This document shows, piece after piece, positions 16,893 through 25,487 of a stretch of 64,000 nucleotides of DNA. Source of the stretch: DATFQI01 sp963816955 (GTDB lineage: Bacteria > Actinomycetota > Thermoleophilia > Solirubrobacterales > Solirubrobacteraceae). The notes under the pieces are model-generated. The model saw only the letters and a list, made by a program, of their open reading frames with translations, ran no database searches and was not told the DNA's origin. Numbering within the stretch: the first letter of the stretch is position 1; each line of letters opens with the position of its first letter. Where the stretch lies: NCBI GenBank assembly GCA_963816955.1, contig CAWFME010000005.1, forward strand, positions 434,001 through 498,000. Direction: 5' to 3'. The translations under genes were made by a program, and so were the position numbers.

Positions 16893-18340
16893 GCGCCGTT
16901 CCCGGGCAGCGTGAACTCGAAGCGGCTCCCGCCCTCCTCGCGCGGGGCCGCGGAGATCTCGCCGCCGTGGAGCTCGACCACCTTGCGCGCGATCGCGAGG
17001 CCGATCCCCGTCCCCTCGAACTGGTCGCGCGTGTGCAGCCGCTGGAACATGCCGAACACCCGCTCGGCGTGGCGCGGCTCGATGCCGATGCCGTTGTCCT
17101 CGATCGTGAACCGCCACGTGCCGTCCTCGTCCTCGGCGCGCACCGTCACGTACGCGCGCACGCCCGGGGCGACGAACTTGACCGCGTTGCCGATCACGTT
17201 CTGGAACAGCTGGACCAGCTGCGCCGGGTCGCCCTGCACCGTCGGCAGCGACCCCCACTCGATCTCGGGCGGCTCGTCGTTCGCGAGCGCGCGCAGCGTC
17301 GCCGCCACCTCCCCGACCACGCGCGCGGTGTTGACCTCCTCGAACGGGCGCTCCGAGCGGCCGGCGCGCGAGTAAGCGAGCAGGTCCTCGATCAGCGTGC
17401 GCATGCGCGTGGCGCCGTCGACCGCGTAGTTGATGAACGTGTCGGCGTCCGCGTCGAGCTTGCCGGCGTAGCGGCGGCGCAGCAGCTGCAGGTAGCTCGA
17501 CACCATCCGCAGCGGCTCGGACAGGTCGTGCGAGGCGACGTAGGCGAACTGGGCCAGCTCCGCGTTGGAGCGCTCGAGCTCGGCCGTCCGCGCGACCATG
17601 TCGCGCTGCTGCCGGCGCGCCTCGGTGACGTCGCGGCTGACCGACAGCCCGCCGATCAGCCGGCCGTCCGCGTCGTGCAGGGGCACGGCCTGGACCCGGT
17701 AGGTGACCGCGCCGTCTGGCGTCGTGACGTCGAAGGTCTGGGGGTCGCCCGCCAGCGCGGCCCGGTAGCGCGGGGCGATCTTCGCGTACTGCTCGGCGGG
17801 CATCGTCTCCGCGAGCGGCAGCCCGCTGTAGGCCTCGGCGTCGAGGCCGCGCCGCGCGAGCTGCGCGCCCTCGGCCACCACGATCCGCATCTCCGTGTCG
17901 AACAGCGTCACCACGGTGTCGGGCAGGTTGGCGACCAGCGCGCGGTAGCGGGTGTGCAGCAGCGTGCGCTCCGCCATCGCCGAGACGTCCTTGCCCGAGA
18001 TGTACAGGAGCCGCTCCTCGGGCGCGTAGACGGCGTTGAAGAGGATGTGCCGGGCCTCGCCGCCGGTTGTCTGCAGGCGCACCTCCAGCTCCGGGCGTTC
18101 CGTCCGGCCGGCGGCCAGATCGGCCTGCACGGCCAGCGCGCGCTCGCGGTCGTCGGGGTGGACGAGCTCGAGATAGGAGGCGCCGCTGAGCTGGGCCGGG
18201 TCGTGCCCGAGCACGACCTCCCAGGCCGGATTCGCCCACACCAGGCGGCCCTCGAGGTCGAGCGCCCCCACCAGGTCGTGCGACAGCGTGACGAGCCGGC
18301 TCGCACTGGCCGGCGTCTGTTCGTACCTCGGTCCACCCAT
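16889..18340 (-). CDS. Tandem-PAS sensor histidine kinase, soluble
   Basis: A 483-residue kinase with no membrane segment. PAS domain 1 covers about 10-125 (LVTLSHDLVGALDLEGRLVW, LELVHPDDRERALA). A second PAS domain covers about 140-265 (ALVANLPDTVVTLFDTEMRI; GGLSVSRDVTEARRQ). Then come the His box (YVASHDLSEPLRMVSSYLQL), N box (NVIGNAVKF), G1 (DNGIGIE) and G2 (GTGIGLAIARKVV). I chose the ATG at 18338-18340, which gives MGGPRYEQTPASASRL; the frame is open further upstream, but that part is shadow sequence over the FNT gene end. The signal is unknown. Its core helix is nearly the same as that of the kinase at 15.2-16.4 kb, which suggests duplication around the regulator. Confidence 0.88.
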   Translation of the reverse strand: MGGPRYEQTPASASRLVTLSHDLVGALDLEGRLVWANPAWEVVLGHDPAQLSGASYLELVHPDDRERALAVQADLAAGRTERPELEVRLQTTGGEARHILFNAVYAPEERLLYISGKDVSAMAERTLLHTRYRALVANLPDTVVTLFDTEMRIVVAEGAQLARRGLDAEAYSGLPLAETMPAEQYAKIAPRYRAALAGDPQTFDVTTPDGAVTYRVQAVPLHDADGRLIGGLSVSRDVTEARRQQRDMVARTAELERSNAELAQFAYVASHDLSEPLRMVSSYLQLLRRRYAGKLDADADTFINYAVDGATRMRTLIEDLLAYSRAGRSERPFEEVNTARVVGEVAATLRALANDEPPEIEWGSLPTVQGDPAQLVQLFQNVIGNAVKFVAPGVRAYVTVRAEDEDGTWRFTIEDNGIGIEPRHAERVFGMFQRLHTRDQFEGTGIGLAIARKVVELHGGEISAAPREEGGSRFEFTLPGNGA

Positions 18341-18413
18341 CGAAGCGGGGAACGGTACGCGGTTCTGAGCAGTTCCGGCGCGCGGCTGCGCGCCGGAACC
18401 GCTGCTGACGGGC

Positions 18414-19322
18414 TCAGCTGGTGCGGAGCGACTCGCGCGCGCCGGTGGCGCGGCCGTTGCCGGCCTGCGCCTGCTCCGGCTCGGCGCCGGTCGGGCCGAC
18501 GTCGTCATCGTCCGGTTCGTCGCGCAGATACAGGAACCAGTAGGCGGTCGACACGAAGATCGCCGCGCCGACGAGGTTGCCGAGGAACGCGAACAACCAG
18601 TTGTTGAGCGCGTCGCCCCACGTGATCCCGGGCACCTCGGCGAAGATCGCGGCGGGCAGGAAGAACATGTTCGCCACGACGTGGTCGAAGCCGATCGCGA
18701 CGAACGCCATGATCGGGAAGAAGATCCCGAGGATCTTCCCGCCGGTGTCCGTGGCCGTCATCGCGACCCAGACCGCGAGGCACACGAGCCAGTTGCAGCC
18801 GAGCGCCCGCAGGAAGATCTGGTCTGCGCCCTCCGTGTCGCCCTTGAGCACGGCGATGTCCTTCAGGCGCTCGAACGTCATGCCGGCCGGGGTGGCCGGG
18901 TCCGCGCCGTTCATGCCGATGACGCCGGCTTGGACGGCGAGGAAGTAGGCGACGAACAGCGAGCCGATCAGGTTGCCGATCAGCACGATCGTGAAGTTCT
19001 GGCCGAGCGCCTTGAGGCCGACGCGGCGCTTCATCATCGCGATCGGGACGAGCGCCATGTTGCCCGTCAGCAGCTCGGAGCCGGCGAGCACGACGAGCAC
19101 CAGGCCGAGGGCGAACACCGACCCGGCGAAGAGCGTCGGCAGCGTGCCCCAGGTCTCGGGCTTGAGCCCTGAGCTGACCGCGATCGCGACGAGTCCTCCG
19201 AACGCGATGTAGGCGCCGGCGAGGAAGCCGCCCACGAGCGCCTTGTCCCAGCTCAGCTTCGCCTTGGTCGTCCCCGCCTCGACGGCCGCCGCTGCGGTCT
19301 CCTGCGGTGTCTTGCTCGCCAT
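18414..19322 (-). CDS. Formate/nitrite transporter family channel
   Basis: A 302-residue FNT channel that passes small monovalent anions (formate, nitrite or hydrosulfide) across the cytoplasmic membrane. Six helices can be followed: ALVGGFLAGAYIAFGGLVAI with the family's FxGxxxAxG-like start, FAGSVFALGLVLVVLAGSEL with the P/E-L-x-T-G-N segment (ELLTGNMALVPIA), then FLRALGCNWLVCLAVWVAM and VVANMFFLPAAIFAEVPGIT. The Asn-Met after the gate is typical of the family. The C-terminal tail is charged (EPDDDDVGPTGAEPEQAQAG). No formate lyase or nitrite reductase gene is nearby, so the substrate remains open. It stands alone between the kinase block and the glycosyltransferase. Confidence 0.9.
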   Translation of the reverse strand: MASKTPQETAAAAVEAGTTKAKLSWDKALVGGFLAGAYIAFGGLVAIAVSSGLKPETWGTLPTLFAGSVFALGLVLVVLAGSELLTGNMALVPIAMMKRRVGLKALGQNFTIVLIGNLIGSLFVAYFLAVQAGVIGMNGADPATPAGMTFERLKDIAVLKGDTEGADQIFLRALGCNWLVCLAVWVAMTATDTGGKILGIFFPIMAFVAIGFDHVVANMFFLPAAIFAEVPGITWGDALNNWLFAFLGNLVGAAIFVSTAYWFLYLRDEPDDDDVGPTGAEPEQAQAGNGRATGARESLRTS

Positions 19323-19357
19323 GCTTACCCCCGCTTTAGGTCGTTGCGGTGGTCCTA

Positions 19358-20797
19358 CTACCCATCAACGTGAGAACTGATTCCCGGCGCAACGGCCGGT
19401 ATCGGCTCACTGAAGCCGACGCGCGTCATCTCGCCCCAGCCCGTGTCCGGGCGCAACACCGTCCACAGCGCCTTGGTGCGCACGATCGCCAGCCACTGGC
19501 GGTAACCGAAGTTCTCGACCACGGCGGCGACCATCAGCCGCCGCAGGTCGCGCCAGCCCGGGTAGCGCGCGAACGCGCGGCCCTCGATCAGCAGCGCGCC
19601 GAAGGACAGCACGAGCCCGTAGGTGAAGGCGAGCCCGAACAGCACGGCGGCGAACGGTGGGTTGACCCAGCCGAGCGCCAGGCCCACGACGCAGTAGGCG
19701 AGCCCGGAGATCTCGACCACCGGGCCGAGCGCCTCGAAGATCAGGAAGAACGGCATAGCGACCAATCCGATGCCGCCGTAGCGCGGGTTGAGGAGCATGC
19801 CGCGGTGGCGCCACAGCGTCTCGAGCAGGCCGCGCTGCCAGCGGTCGCGCTGGCGGCGCAGGACGCTGCGGTCCGCCGGCGCTTCCGTCCAGCAGATCGG
19901 GTCGGCGACGAAGGTGATCTTGTAGCGCCTCTTCTGGTCGCGGAAGTGCCGGTGCAGGCGCACGATCAGCTCGGCGTCCTCGCCGACGGTGGTGGTGTCG
20001 TAGCCGCCCGCCTCCACGACCGCCTCGCGCCGGAACAGGCCGAAGGCGCCCGAGATGATCAGCAGCATGTTGATCCGCGAGAAGCCCGCGCGGCCGGCCA
20101 GGAACGCGCGCAGGTACTCGATGATCTGGACGTTGACGAGCAGGTTCTCGGGCGTGTGGACGGCCTTGATCCGCCCGTCCTCCAGCAGCGAGCCGTTGAT
20201 GATCCGGACGATCCCGCCGGTCGCCACCGTCTCGGGCTCGGCCTGGAAGGACCACACGAGCCGCGCCAGCGCGGCCGGGTCCAGCAACGTGTCGGAGTCG
20301 ATCGCGCAGAAGAGCGGATACGACGCGTAGCGGATCCCGCAGTTGAGCGAGTCCGCCTTGCCGCCGTTGTCCTTGTCGATCACGAGCAGGCGGTCGTCGA
20401 GCGGGCTGGCGTAGACCGCCCGCACCGGCGCCGAGGGCAGGTTCGCGCGCGGGACGCGCTCGACCTCGACGAGCTGGAACGCCTCCTTGAGCGCGGCCAG
20501 CGTATCGTCGGTCGAGCCGTCGTTGATGACCATCACCTGCAGCTCGCGGTAGTGGGAGGCGAGCAGCGACCGGATCGACGGCACGATCACCGGCGCCTCG
20601 TTGTAGGCGGGCGCGAGGATCGTCACGGGCAGCGACAGCGCCGAGTCGCTGACACCGCGGAAGTCGCGCAGCGGGCGCCGCCGGACCCACTCCGAGACCT
20701 GCCGCGAGCCGAGCAGCAGCAGCAGCGTGTAGGCGAGGTTGAGCGCCATGAAGTAGCCGACGAACGTGGTGTCGAAGATCAGGCGCAGCGTGTCCAT
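19358..20797 (-). CDS. Family 2 membrane glycosyltransferase (polysaccharide synthase-like)
   Basis: A 479-residue processive-type GT2. It has an N-terminal membrane helix (FVGYFMALNLAYTLLLLLG), then the GT-A domain with PVTILAPAYNEAPVIVPSIR, nucleotide Asp in VINDGSTDDT, DKDNGGKADSLN, the DxD-like AIDSDTLLDP, the acceptor TTTVGEDAELIVR and the QRDRWQRGLLETLWRHR (Q/R-x-x-R-W) motif. Four C-terminal helices follow. This is the order seen in poly-N-acetylglucosamine, hyaluronan and cellulose synthases. It starts one base inside the stop of the HEAT-repeat gene (TGATG), so the two are translationally coupled. The polymer is unknown; an exopolysaccharide is likely. Confidence 0.9.
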   Translation of the reverse strand: MDTLRLIFDTTFVGYFMALNLAYTLLLLLGSRQVSEWVRRRPLRDFRGVSDSALSLPVTILAPAYNEAPVIVPSIRSLLASHYRELQVMVINDGSTDDTLAALKEAFQLVEVERVPRANLPSAPVRAVYASPLDDRLLVIDKDNGGKADSLNCGIRYASYPLFCAIDSDTLLDPAALARLVWSFQAEPETVATGGIVRIINGSLLEDGRIKAVHTPENLLVNVQIIEYLRAFLAGRAGFSRINMLLIISGAFGLFRREAVVEAGGYDTTTVGEDAELIVRLHRHFRDQKRRYKITFVADPICWTEAPADRSVLRRQRDRWQRGLLETLWRHRGMLLNPRYGGIGLVAMPFFLIFEALGPVVEISGLAYCVVGLALGWVNPPFAAVLFGLAFTYGLVLSFGALLIEGRAFARYPGWRDLRRLMVAAVVENFGYRQWLAIVRTKALWTVLRPDTGWGEMTRVGFSEPIPAVAPGISSHVDG

Positions 20798-21849
20798 CAG
20801 GAGCCGGCCCCCACGCGGTCCATGGCCAGCGCCTCGCGCGCCCGGTCGCGGGCGTAGCGGTCGGGATGGTCGAGCGCCCGTTCGAGCGCCTTGTGGCCGG
20901 GCTCGCCGAGCGCCCGCAGGGCGCTCGCGGCGTTCGCGCGCACCCACCACGCCGGATCGTCGAGCACGGCCTCGAGCGCCGGCACGGCGCGCTTGATGCC
21001 GATCGCGCCCAGCGCCTTGGCGGCCTGGGCGCGCAGCGGCCACGCGTCGTCGGCGAGCGCGCGCTCGAGCACGGGCCGGGCGCGCCGGCCGCCGACCGCG
21101 CCCAGCGCGCGTGCGGCGGAGATGCGCTCCTCGAGCCCGCCCCGGCGCAGCAACTCGATCATGGCCGGCTCCGCACGCGGGTCGCCGGCGTGCCCGAGCG
21201 CACGGGCGACGCCGACGCGCGGGGCGGCGCGGCGCTCGCCCCTGGCGTCGAGCTCGCGCAGCTGGGAGAGCAGGGACTCGACCGCCCACGGCTGCCCGAG
21301 CCGCTCGATCACGCGCTCGGGCGCGAGCCGGCGCTTGGACAGCGCGCGCACCAGCGCCGGGACCGCGTCGGGGTCCTCCGCCAGCGGCAGCCCGGCGACG
21401 GCCACGAGCCGCACGTCGGGGTCGTCGTCGTCGAGCATCGGCTCCAGTCGCGTGACGCCCTGGGGCAGCCGCAGGTGGGCGAGCAGCAGCACGGCGCGGC
21501 CGCGCGCCGGGCCGTTGCGGACGTCGAGCTGGGACTGCAGGCGGGCGGTGAGGCCGGAGCGGCGAGCCTCGCGGTCGAGCACGGCGACCGGCGGGCGGGA
21601 AGTTGAGCCGTCCTGCAGGACGGCGGCCAGATCGACCTGCTGCTCGCGGTCGCGAACGGTGCCGAGAACGCGCCGCACGAGCCTCGGATCTCCCGTTGCG
21701 AGCACCCTGCGGTAATGGCGCCGCCGGCGTGCCGACTTGCCCTCGCGCCGGTCGCGGAGCAACTTGCGGCTCACCACGAGCAGCGCGAGGACCGTCAGCA
21801 GCGCGACGGAACCCGCGAAGAGCAGGGCGAATGCTTGGAACAGGTCCAC
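20797..21849 (-). CDS. Membrane-anchored HEAT-repeat protein
   Basis: A 350-residue protein with one N-terminal membrane helix (ALLFAGSVALLTVLALLVVS), a basic juxtamembrane stretch and then about eight HEAT or PBS-lyase-like repeats. Recurrent units read like DPDVRLVAVAGLPLAEDPDA, ERISAARALGAVGGRRAR, AWPLRAQAAKALGAIGIKRA and AWWVRANAASALRALGEPGH. These form a curved helical scaffold for protein binding and would lie in the cytoplasm just below the membrane. Co-translation with the GT2 synthase suggests it is a partner or regulator of that enzyme. No catalytic residues are seen. Confidence 0.85.
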   Translation of the reverse strand: MDLFQAFALLFAGSVALLTVLALLVVSRKLLRDRREGKSARRRRHYRRVLATGDPRLVRRVLGTVRDREQQVDLAAVLQDGSTSRPPVAVLDREARRSGLTARLQSQLDVRNGPARGRAVLLLAHLRLPQGVTRLEPMLDDDDPDVRLVAVAGLPLAEDPDAVPALVRALSKRRLAPERVIERLGQPWAVESLLSQLRELDARGERRAAPRVGVARALGHAGDPRAEPAMIELLRRGGLEERISAARALGAVGGRRARPVLERALADDAWPLRAQAAKALGAIGIKRAVPALEAVLDDPAWWVRANAASALRALGEPGHKALERALDHPDRYARDRAREALAMDRVGAGS

Positions 21850-21920
21850 GCCCGCGTAATCGGCGGGCGCGCCCCGTTCTTTGGCGCGCTACGCGGCGCC
21901 GGCGAGGGCGCCGGCCACGA

Positions 21921-22067
21921 TCAGTGCCCCGCTCCGGCCTGCCCGAGCTTGTCCTCGCCCTTGCCGACGTCCTCGTGGTCGGCCTCGGGGCTGCTCGGCG
22001 GCGCGTCGGCCTCGTGGGTCCCGCCCAGCGGGGCGGTGATGTCGTTGTCGTCCTTGTCGTCGTCCAT
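21921..22067 (-). CDS. Small acidic protein, 48 aa
   Basis: The ATG at 22065-22067 follows GGGAGGGCAG. The product starts MDDDKDDNDITAPLGG and is rich in Asp, Glu, Gly and Ala, with no hydrophobic core, so it is probably disordered. No family is recognised. The good ribosome binding site and the position in a gap between two same-strand genes support it, but its shortness keeps confidence moderate. Confidence 0.45.
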   Translation of the reverse strand: MDDDKDDNDITAPLGGTHEADAPPSSPEADHEDVGKGEDKLGQAGAGH

Positions 22068-22096
22068 GCGGCTGCCCTCCCCGAACGCCCGGCGGT

Positions 22097-22342
22097 TCAA
22101 TCGAACGTCTGCCAGCGCCGCCACTTGGCGAGGAACTCGGCCGACTCGAGCGAGGCCAGGTCGGCCCGCAGCGCGCGGGCGAGCCGCCCGGTGGTCGCCG
22201 GCTCGGTGTCCCAGAACAGCGCGATCTCGCCCGTGGCGATCTCCAGCACCTCGACGTGGTCGGTCTGGCCGGGCCCGCGCAGCAGCGCGGGGCCGCGACC
22301 GGCCTTGCGCACGCTCAGCTCGTACTCGCGGTTGGCCTTCAC
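22097..22342 (-). CDS. Conserved hypothetical protein, 81 aa
   Basis: A small soluble protein with two beta-strand-like segments (HVEVLEIATGEIALFWD) followed by a helix (RLARALRADLASLESAEFLA) and a C-terminal KWRRWQTFD. The GTG start at 22340-22342 overlaps the stop of the DsbA-like gene as GTGA, so the two are co-translated. I do not recognise a family. The coupling suggests a role near the DsbA-like protein, but no function can be given. Confidence 0.65.
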   Translation of the reverse strand: MKANREYELSVRKAGRGPALLRGPGQTDHVEVLEIATGEIALFWDTEPATTGRLARALRADLASLESAEFLAKWRRWQTFD

Positions 22343-22902
22343 GCCGCACGCACCGCGGCGGCGCGCTCGAGCTCCCGGTCGCCGTGGAAGACGCGCCCGT
22401 CGATGACGACCGCGGGGACGTCGAGCACGCCGGCGGCGACCGCCTCGGCGGTGGCCTGCTCGAGGCGCTTCGCGATCGAGCCGAGCTCGGCGCCCTTGAT
22501 CAGGGCGGTCGGGTGCATCTCGCACGCGGCGGCGGCGATCAGGACGCTGTCGCGCTCGCCGAGGTCGCGGCCGCCCGCGAACGCCTGCCGGAACGCGGCG
22601 AGCGAGAACGCGACGCCGCGGCCGATCTGCTTCGCGTAGGTCGCGGCGAGCATCGCCCATGCCGTGTCGGCCGGGAACGGGTCGGGCCAGCGGAGCGGCT
22701 GCAGCTCGTAGCGGCGGGCGCGCGCCTCCACGTCCTCGCGGTAGATCAGCTCCTCCTCGGCGCAGCGGAACGAGCCGACCCCGCCGGCCGCGAGCCCGCC
22801 GAGCCGCACCGGAACCCACTCCGGCACCTCCGGGAGCACATGCATCACGCGCTCCGCGGCGAGGTACGCGTCGGGCGAGGCGAAATCGAAGTAGAAGCGC
22901 GG
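22339..22902 (-). CDS. DsbA-like (GST-kappa/2-hydroxychromene isomerase type) thioredoxin-fold protein; start unclear
   Basis: A thioredoxin-fold protein with an inserted helical domain, as in DsbA, GST-kappa and 2-hydroxychromene-2-carboxylate isomerases. Conserved parts are FYFDFASPDAYLAAERV at the N-terminus, PLRWPDPFPADTAWAM, ALIKGAELGSIAKRL and the cis-Pro segment VLDVPAVVIDGRVFHG. The usual CxxC is replaced by S-P-D-A, as in the isomerase/GST-kappa branch, so it is not a disulfide oxidase. No ATG, GTG or TTG lies before FYFDF in this frame: the sequence runs straight back into the end of lpdA. The first standard starts (22848 and 22845) would delete the active-site strand. The given start is therefore only the point up to which homology is visible. 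Confidence 0.66.
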   Translation of the reverse strand, partial: PRFYFDFASPDAYLAAERVMHVLPEVPEWVPVRLGGLAAGGVGSFRCAEEELIYREDVEARARRYELQPLRWPDPFPADTAWAMLAATYAKQIGRGVAFSLAAFRQAFAGGRDLGERDSVLIAAAACEMHPTALIKGAELGSIAKRLEQATAEAVAAGVLDVPAVVIDGRVFHGDRELERAAAVRAA

Positions 22903-22906
22903 CTGG

Positions 22907-24280
22907 CTAGCCGTGGATCAGCCAGCCGTCGGCGGCCCTTGCGGCCTCCATGACGCCCTCGGCCAACGTCGGGTGGCCGTGGATGATGCGCGCGACCTCG
23001 GGATAGCCGCCTTCGAGCGCCTTGGCGTTGACGAGCTCCTGGATCAGCTCGGTCGCCTTGGAGCCGACGATGTGGCCGCCGACGAGCTCGCCGTAGCGCT
23101 TGTCGCCGATGATCTTGATCACGCCGGTGCGGTCGCCGTAGACCGTGCCCGCGCCGACCGCGCCGTACTGGACCTTGCCGACCACGACATCGATGCCCTG
23201 CTCGCGCGCCTGCTCCTCGGTGAGCCCGAACGAGCCGACCATCGGCGTGCAGAACGTCGCCCGCGGGATGTCGATGTACTCGATCGGGTGGGTCTGGAGG
23301 CCGGCGGCGTCCTCGACGGCGATCACGCCCTCGTCGGACGCCTTGTGGGCGAGCGCCGGACCCTGCACGAGGTCGCCGATCGCGTAGACGCCCTTGACCG
23401 ACGTGCGCAGCGCGCCGTCGACCTCGATCAGGCCGCGGTCGTCGAGCTTGACGCCGGCGGCGTCGAGCCCGAGCGCCTCGACGTCGGGGCCGCGGCCGGC
23501 CGCGATGACGAGGTAGTCGGCCTCGCCCTGCTGGTCGCCATAGGAGAACGTGACCTTGTCGTCCTGCGACTGCACGTTCTCGATCAGCGTTCCGGTGTGG
23601 ATCGAGATGTTCTGCTTGGCGAGCTGGCGCCCGGCGACCTTGGAGATGTCGGCGTCCTCGGTCGGCAGCACGCGGTCGAGCGCCTCGAAGAGCAGCACGT
23701 CGGTGCCGAGCCGCCCGTAGGCGGAGGCGATCTCAGCGCCCGACGCGCCGGCGCCGACCACGGCCAGCGTCTTGGGCAGCTCCTCGAGCGCCCACGCGCC
23801 CTCGGTCCCGATCACGCGCCCGCCGAACTCCGTGCCGGGGATCGGCTTGGGGACCGAGCCGGTCGCCAGGACGATCGCCTTGCGCGCCTCGATTTCGTTC
23901 CCGTTGACAGTTACCGCCCGCTCCCCGGCCAGGCTGCCGGTGCCCTCGATGTAGTCGATCTTGTTCTTCTTGAACAGGCCGGAGACGCCGCCGGTGAGGG
24001 TCTTGACGACCTTCGCGCGGCGCTCGGAGACCTTCGAGAAGTCGACGTTGCGCTCCGGGACCGAGATGCCGAACTCGTCGGCGTCGTCGATCTCGTGCAG
24101 CACGTCCGCGACGCGCAGGACGGCCTTGGCGGGGATGCAGGCGTAGTTGAGGCAGCGGCCGCCGACGGCGTCCTTCTCGATCACGGCGGTGCTCATCCCG
24201 AGCTGGGCGGCGCGGATGGCGGCCACGTAGCCGCCCGGACCCGAGCCGATGACGATGCAGTCGTAGGCGCTTTCAGGCAT
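22907..24280 (-). CDS. lpdA: Dihydrolipoamide dehydrogenase (E3)
   Basis: A 457-residue flavoprotein that reoxidises the dihydrolipoyl groups of the E2 proteins with NAD. The FAD motif VIGSGPGGYVAAIRAAQLG is at residues 11-29, and the redox disulfide is CLNYAC (GGRCLNYACIPAKAVL). The NAD motif is VVGAGASGAEIASAYGRLG, and the C-terminal His-Glu pair is in HGHPTLAEGVMEA. Length and motif order are standard. It is away from the pdh operon and ends 4 bases before the DsbA-like coding region. It probably serves both E2 types in this window. Confidence 0.95.
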   Translation of the reverse strand: MPESAYDCIVIGSGPGGYVAAIRAAQLGMSTAVIEKDAVGGRCLNYACIPAKAVLRVADVLHEIDDADEFGISVPERNVDFSKVSERRAKVVKTLTGGVSGLFKKNKIDYIEGTGSLAGERAVTVNGNEIEARKAIVLATGSVPKPIPGTEFGGRVIGTEGAWALEELPKTLAVVGAGASGAEIASAYGRLGTDVLLFEALDRVLPTEDADISKVAGRQLAKQNISIHTGTLIENVQSQDDKVTFSYGDQQGEADYLVIAAGRGPDVEALGLDAAGVKLDDRGLIEVDGALRTSVKGVYAIGDLVQGPALAHKASDEGVIAVEDAAGLQTHPIEYIDIPRATFCTPMVGSFGLTEEQAREQGIDVVVGKVQYGAVGAGTVYGDRTGVIKIIGDKRYGELVGGHIVGSKATELIQELVNAKALEGGYPEVARIIHGHPTLAEGVMEAARAADGWLIHG

Positions 24281-24292
24281 TGGCGCAGGAGG

Positions 24293-24847
24293 CTAGCGAT
24301 CGGGCATCTGGATGCGCGCCATGGCCCGGATCAGGAACCAGAACAGCGGACCGGCCGCGGCGATCACCGCGACCGACAGCAGCGCCCCGCTGAGGTTGGA
24401 GGCGAGCATCAGCGACAGCGCGGCGGAGACGATCAGCACGCCGAGCAGCACCTCGAAGCCGATCACGGCCCAGTAGCGCGTGCGCCACATGCCGACGCCG
24501 GCGAGCACGAACACCGCGCACACGAGCAGCGCGCCTCCGAGCTCGGGGTCGCGCCCGCGGACCTCCCAGCCGACCAGGTACAGGACGAGGTTCGCGGCCG
24601 CGACCGCGAACGACAGCAACGCCGCGATCGTGACCGCGCGCGGGCGCTCGCCGGGCGCGAGCGGCTCCAGCGCGGCGCGCGCCGCCTCGTCGCGCTCGCG
24701 GCCGCGGGCGTAGCCGCGGGCCATGCGGTCGCGCGCGGGGGCGGGCCGCTCGCCGGCGGCGTGCCGATCCTGGGCGGCCCCGGTACGAGCCGGCGCCGCG
24801 CGGCCGGCACCGCCGGGCGTGCGCGCCTTGCGGCTGCGCTTACCCAC
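24293..24847 (-). CDS. Four-helix membrane protein, hypothetical
   Basis: A 184-residue protein with a basic, Arg/Ala-rich 65-residue N-terminal region and four predicted membrane helices (AVTIAALLSFAVAAANLVLY, GALLVCAVFVLAGVGM, AVIGFEVLLGVLIVSAALSL, ALLSVAVIAAAGPLFWFL). The GTG at 24845-24847 lies 8 bases inside the end of thiE, so it follows thiE in a coupled pair. No family is recognised. A role in thiamine transport is not suggested by its size or motifs. Confidence 0.72.
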   Translation of the reverse strand: MGKRSRKARTPGGAGRAAPARTGAAQDRHAAGERPAPARDRMARGYARGRERDEAARAALEPLAPGERPRAVTIAALLSFAVAAANLVLYLVGWEVRGRDPELGGALLVCAVFVLAGVGMWRTRYWAVIGFEVLLGVLIVSAALSLMLASNLSGALLSVAVIAAAGPLFWFLIRAMARIQMPDR

Positions 24848-25469
24848 CGGCCGGCTCCAGCGCGAGCCGCAGCTCGCGGGCGGCGGCCTCGGGGTCGTCG
24901 GACTCGGTGATCGCCCGCACGACCACGACCCGCCGCGCCCCTCGCGCGAGGACCTCGGCGACGTTGCCCGCGTCCAGCCCGCCGATCGCGAACCAGGGCT
25001 TGCGCGCGTGCCCTGCCGCGTACTCCACGTAGCCGAGGCCCGCGGCGGGGCGGCCGGGCTTGGTCGGCGTCGCGTGCACGGGGCCGACCGCGAGGTAGTC
25101 GACGTCGGGGTCGGCCTCGGCGGCGTCGGCCTGCTCGGGCGCGTGCGTGGAGCGCCCGACGATCGCGCCCGGTCCGACCGCCGCGCGCGCGTCGGAGGGC
25201 GAGCCGTCGTCCTGGCCGACGTGGACGCCGTCGGCGCCGCACGCCCGCACCAGGTCGGGGCGGTCGTTGAGCACGAACAGCGCGCCGTGCGCGTCGGCGG
25301 CCGCGCGGAACTCGCGCGCGGCCGTCACGAGCCCGTCGTCGCCGAGCGCCTTGTCGCGCAGCTGGATCACGTCGACGCCGCCGCGCAGCGCCGCCGCGAG
25401 GAACTCGCGCGGGCGGGCGTCGCAGACGAGGTACAGCCGGGCGGCGGCGATCCGCTCGCGAGGGTCCAT
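24840..25469 (-). CDS. thiE: Thiamine-phosphate synthase
   Basis: A 209-residue TIM barrel that joins the thiazole and pyrimidine moieties to form thiamine phosphate. Conserved segments are YLVCDARP, GGVDVIQLRDKALGDDGL, FVLNDRPDLVRACGADGVHV, GQDD, GRSTHAPEQA, DYLAVGPVHATPTKPG and FAIGGLDAGNVAEVL. I chose the ATG at 25467-25469, which gives MDPRERIAAARLYLV; the frame stays open into the riboswitch on the other strand, but that part is not coding. It is divergent from the riboswitch-thiO unit, so it is not controlled by that element unless its own leader is regulated. Confidence 0.94.
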   Translation of the reverse strand: MDPRERIAAARLYLVCDARPREFLAAALRGGVDVIQLRDKALGDDGLVTAAREFRAAADAHGALFVLNDRPDLVRACGADGVHVGQDDGSPSDARAAVGPGAIVGRSTHAPEQADAAEADPDVDYLAVGPVHATPTKPGRPAAGLGYVEYAAGHARKPWFAIGGLDAGNVAEVLARGARRVVVVRAITESDDPEAAARELRLALEPAGG

Positions 25470-25487
25470 GGCTCCTACAATGGCAAG

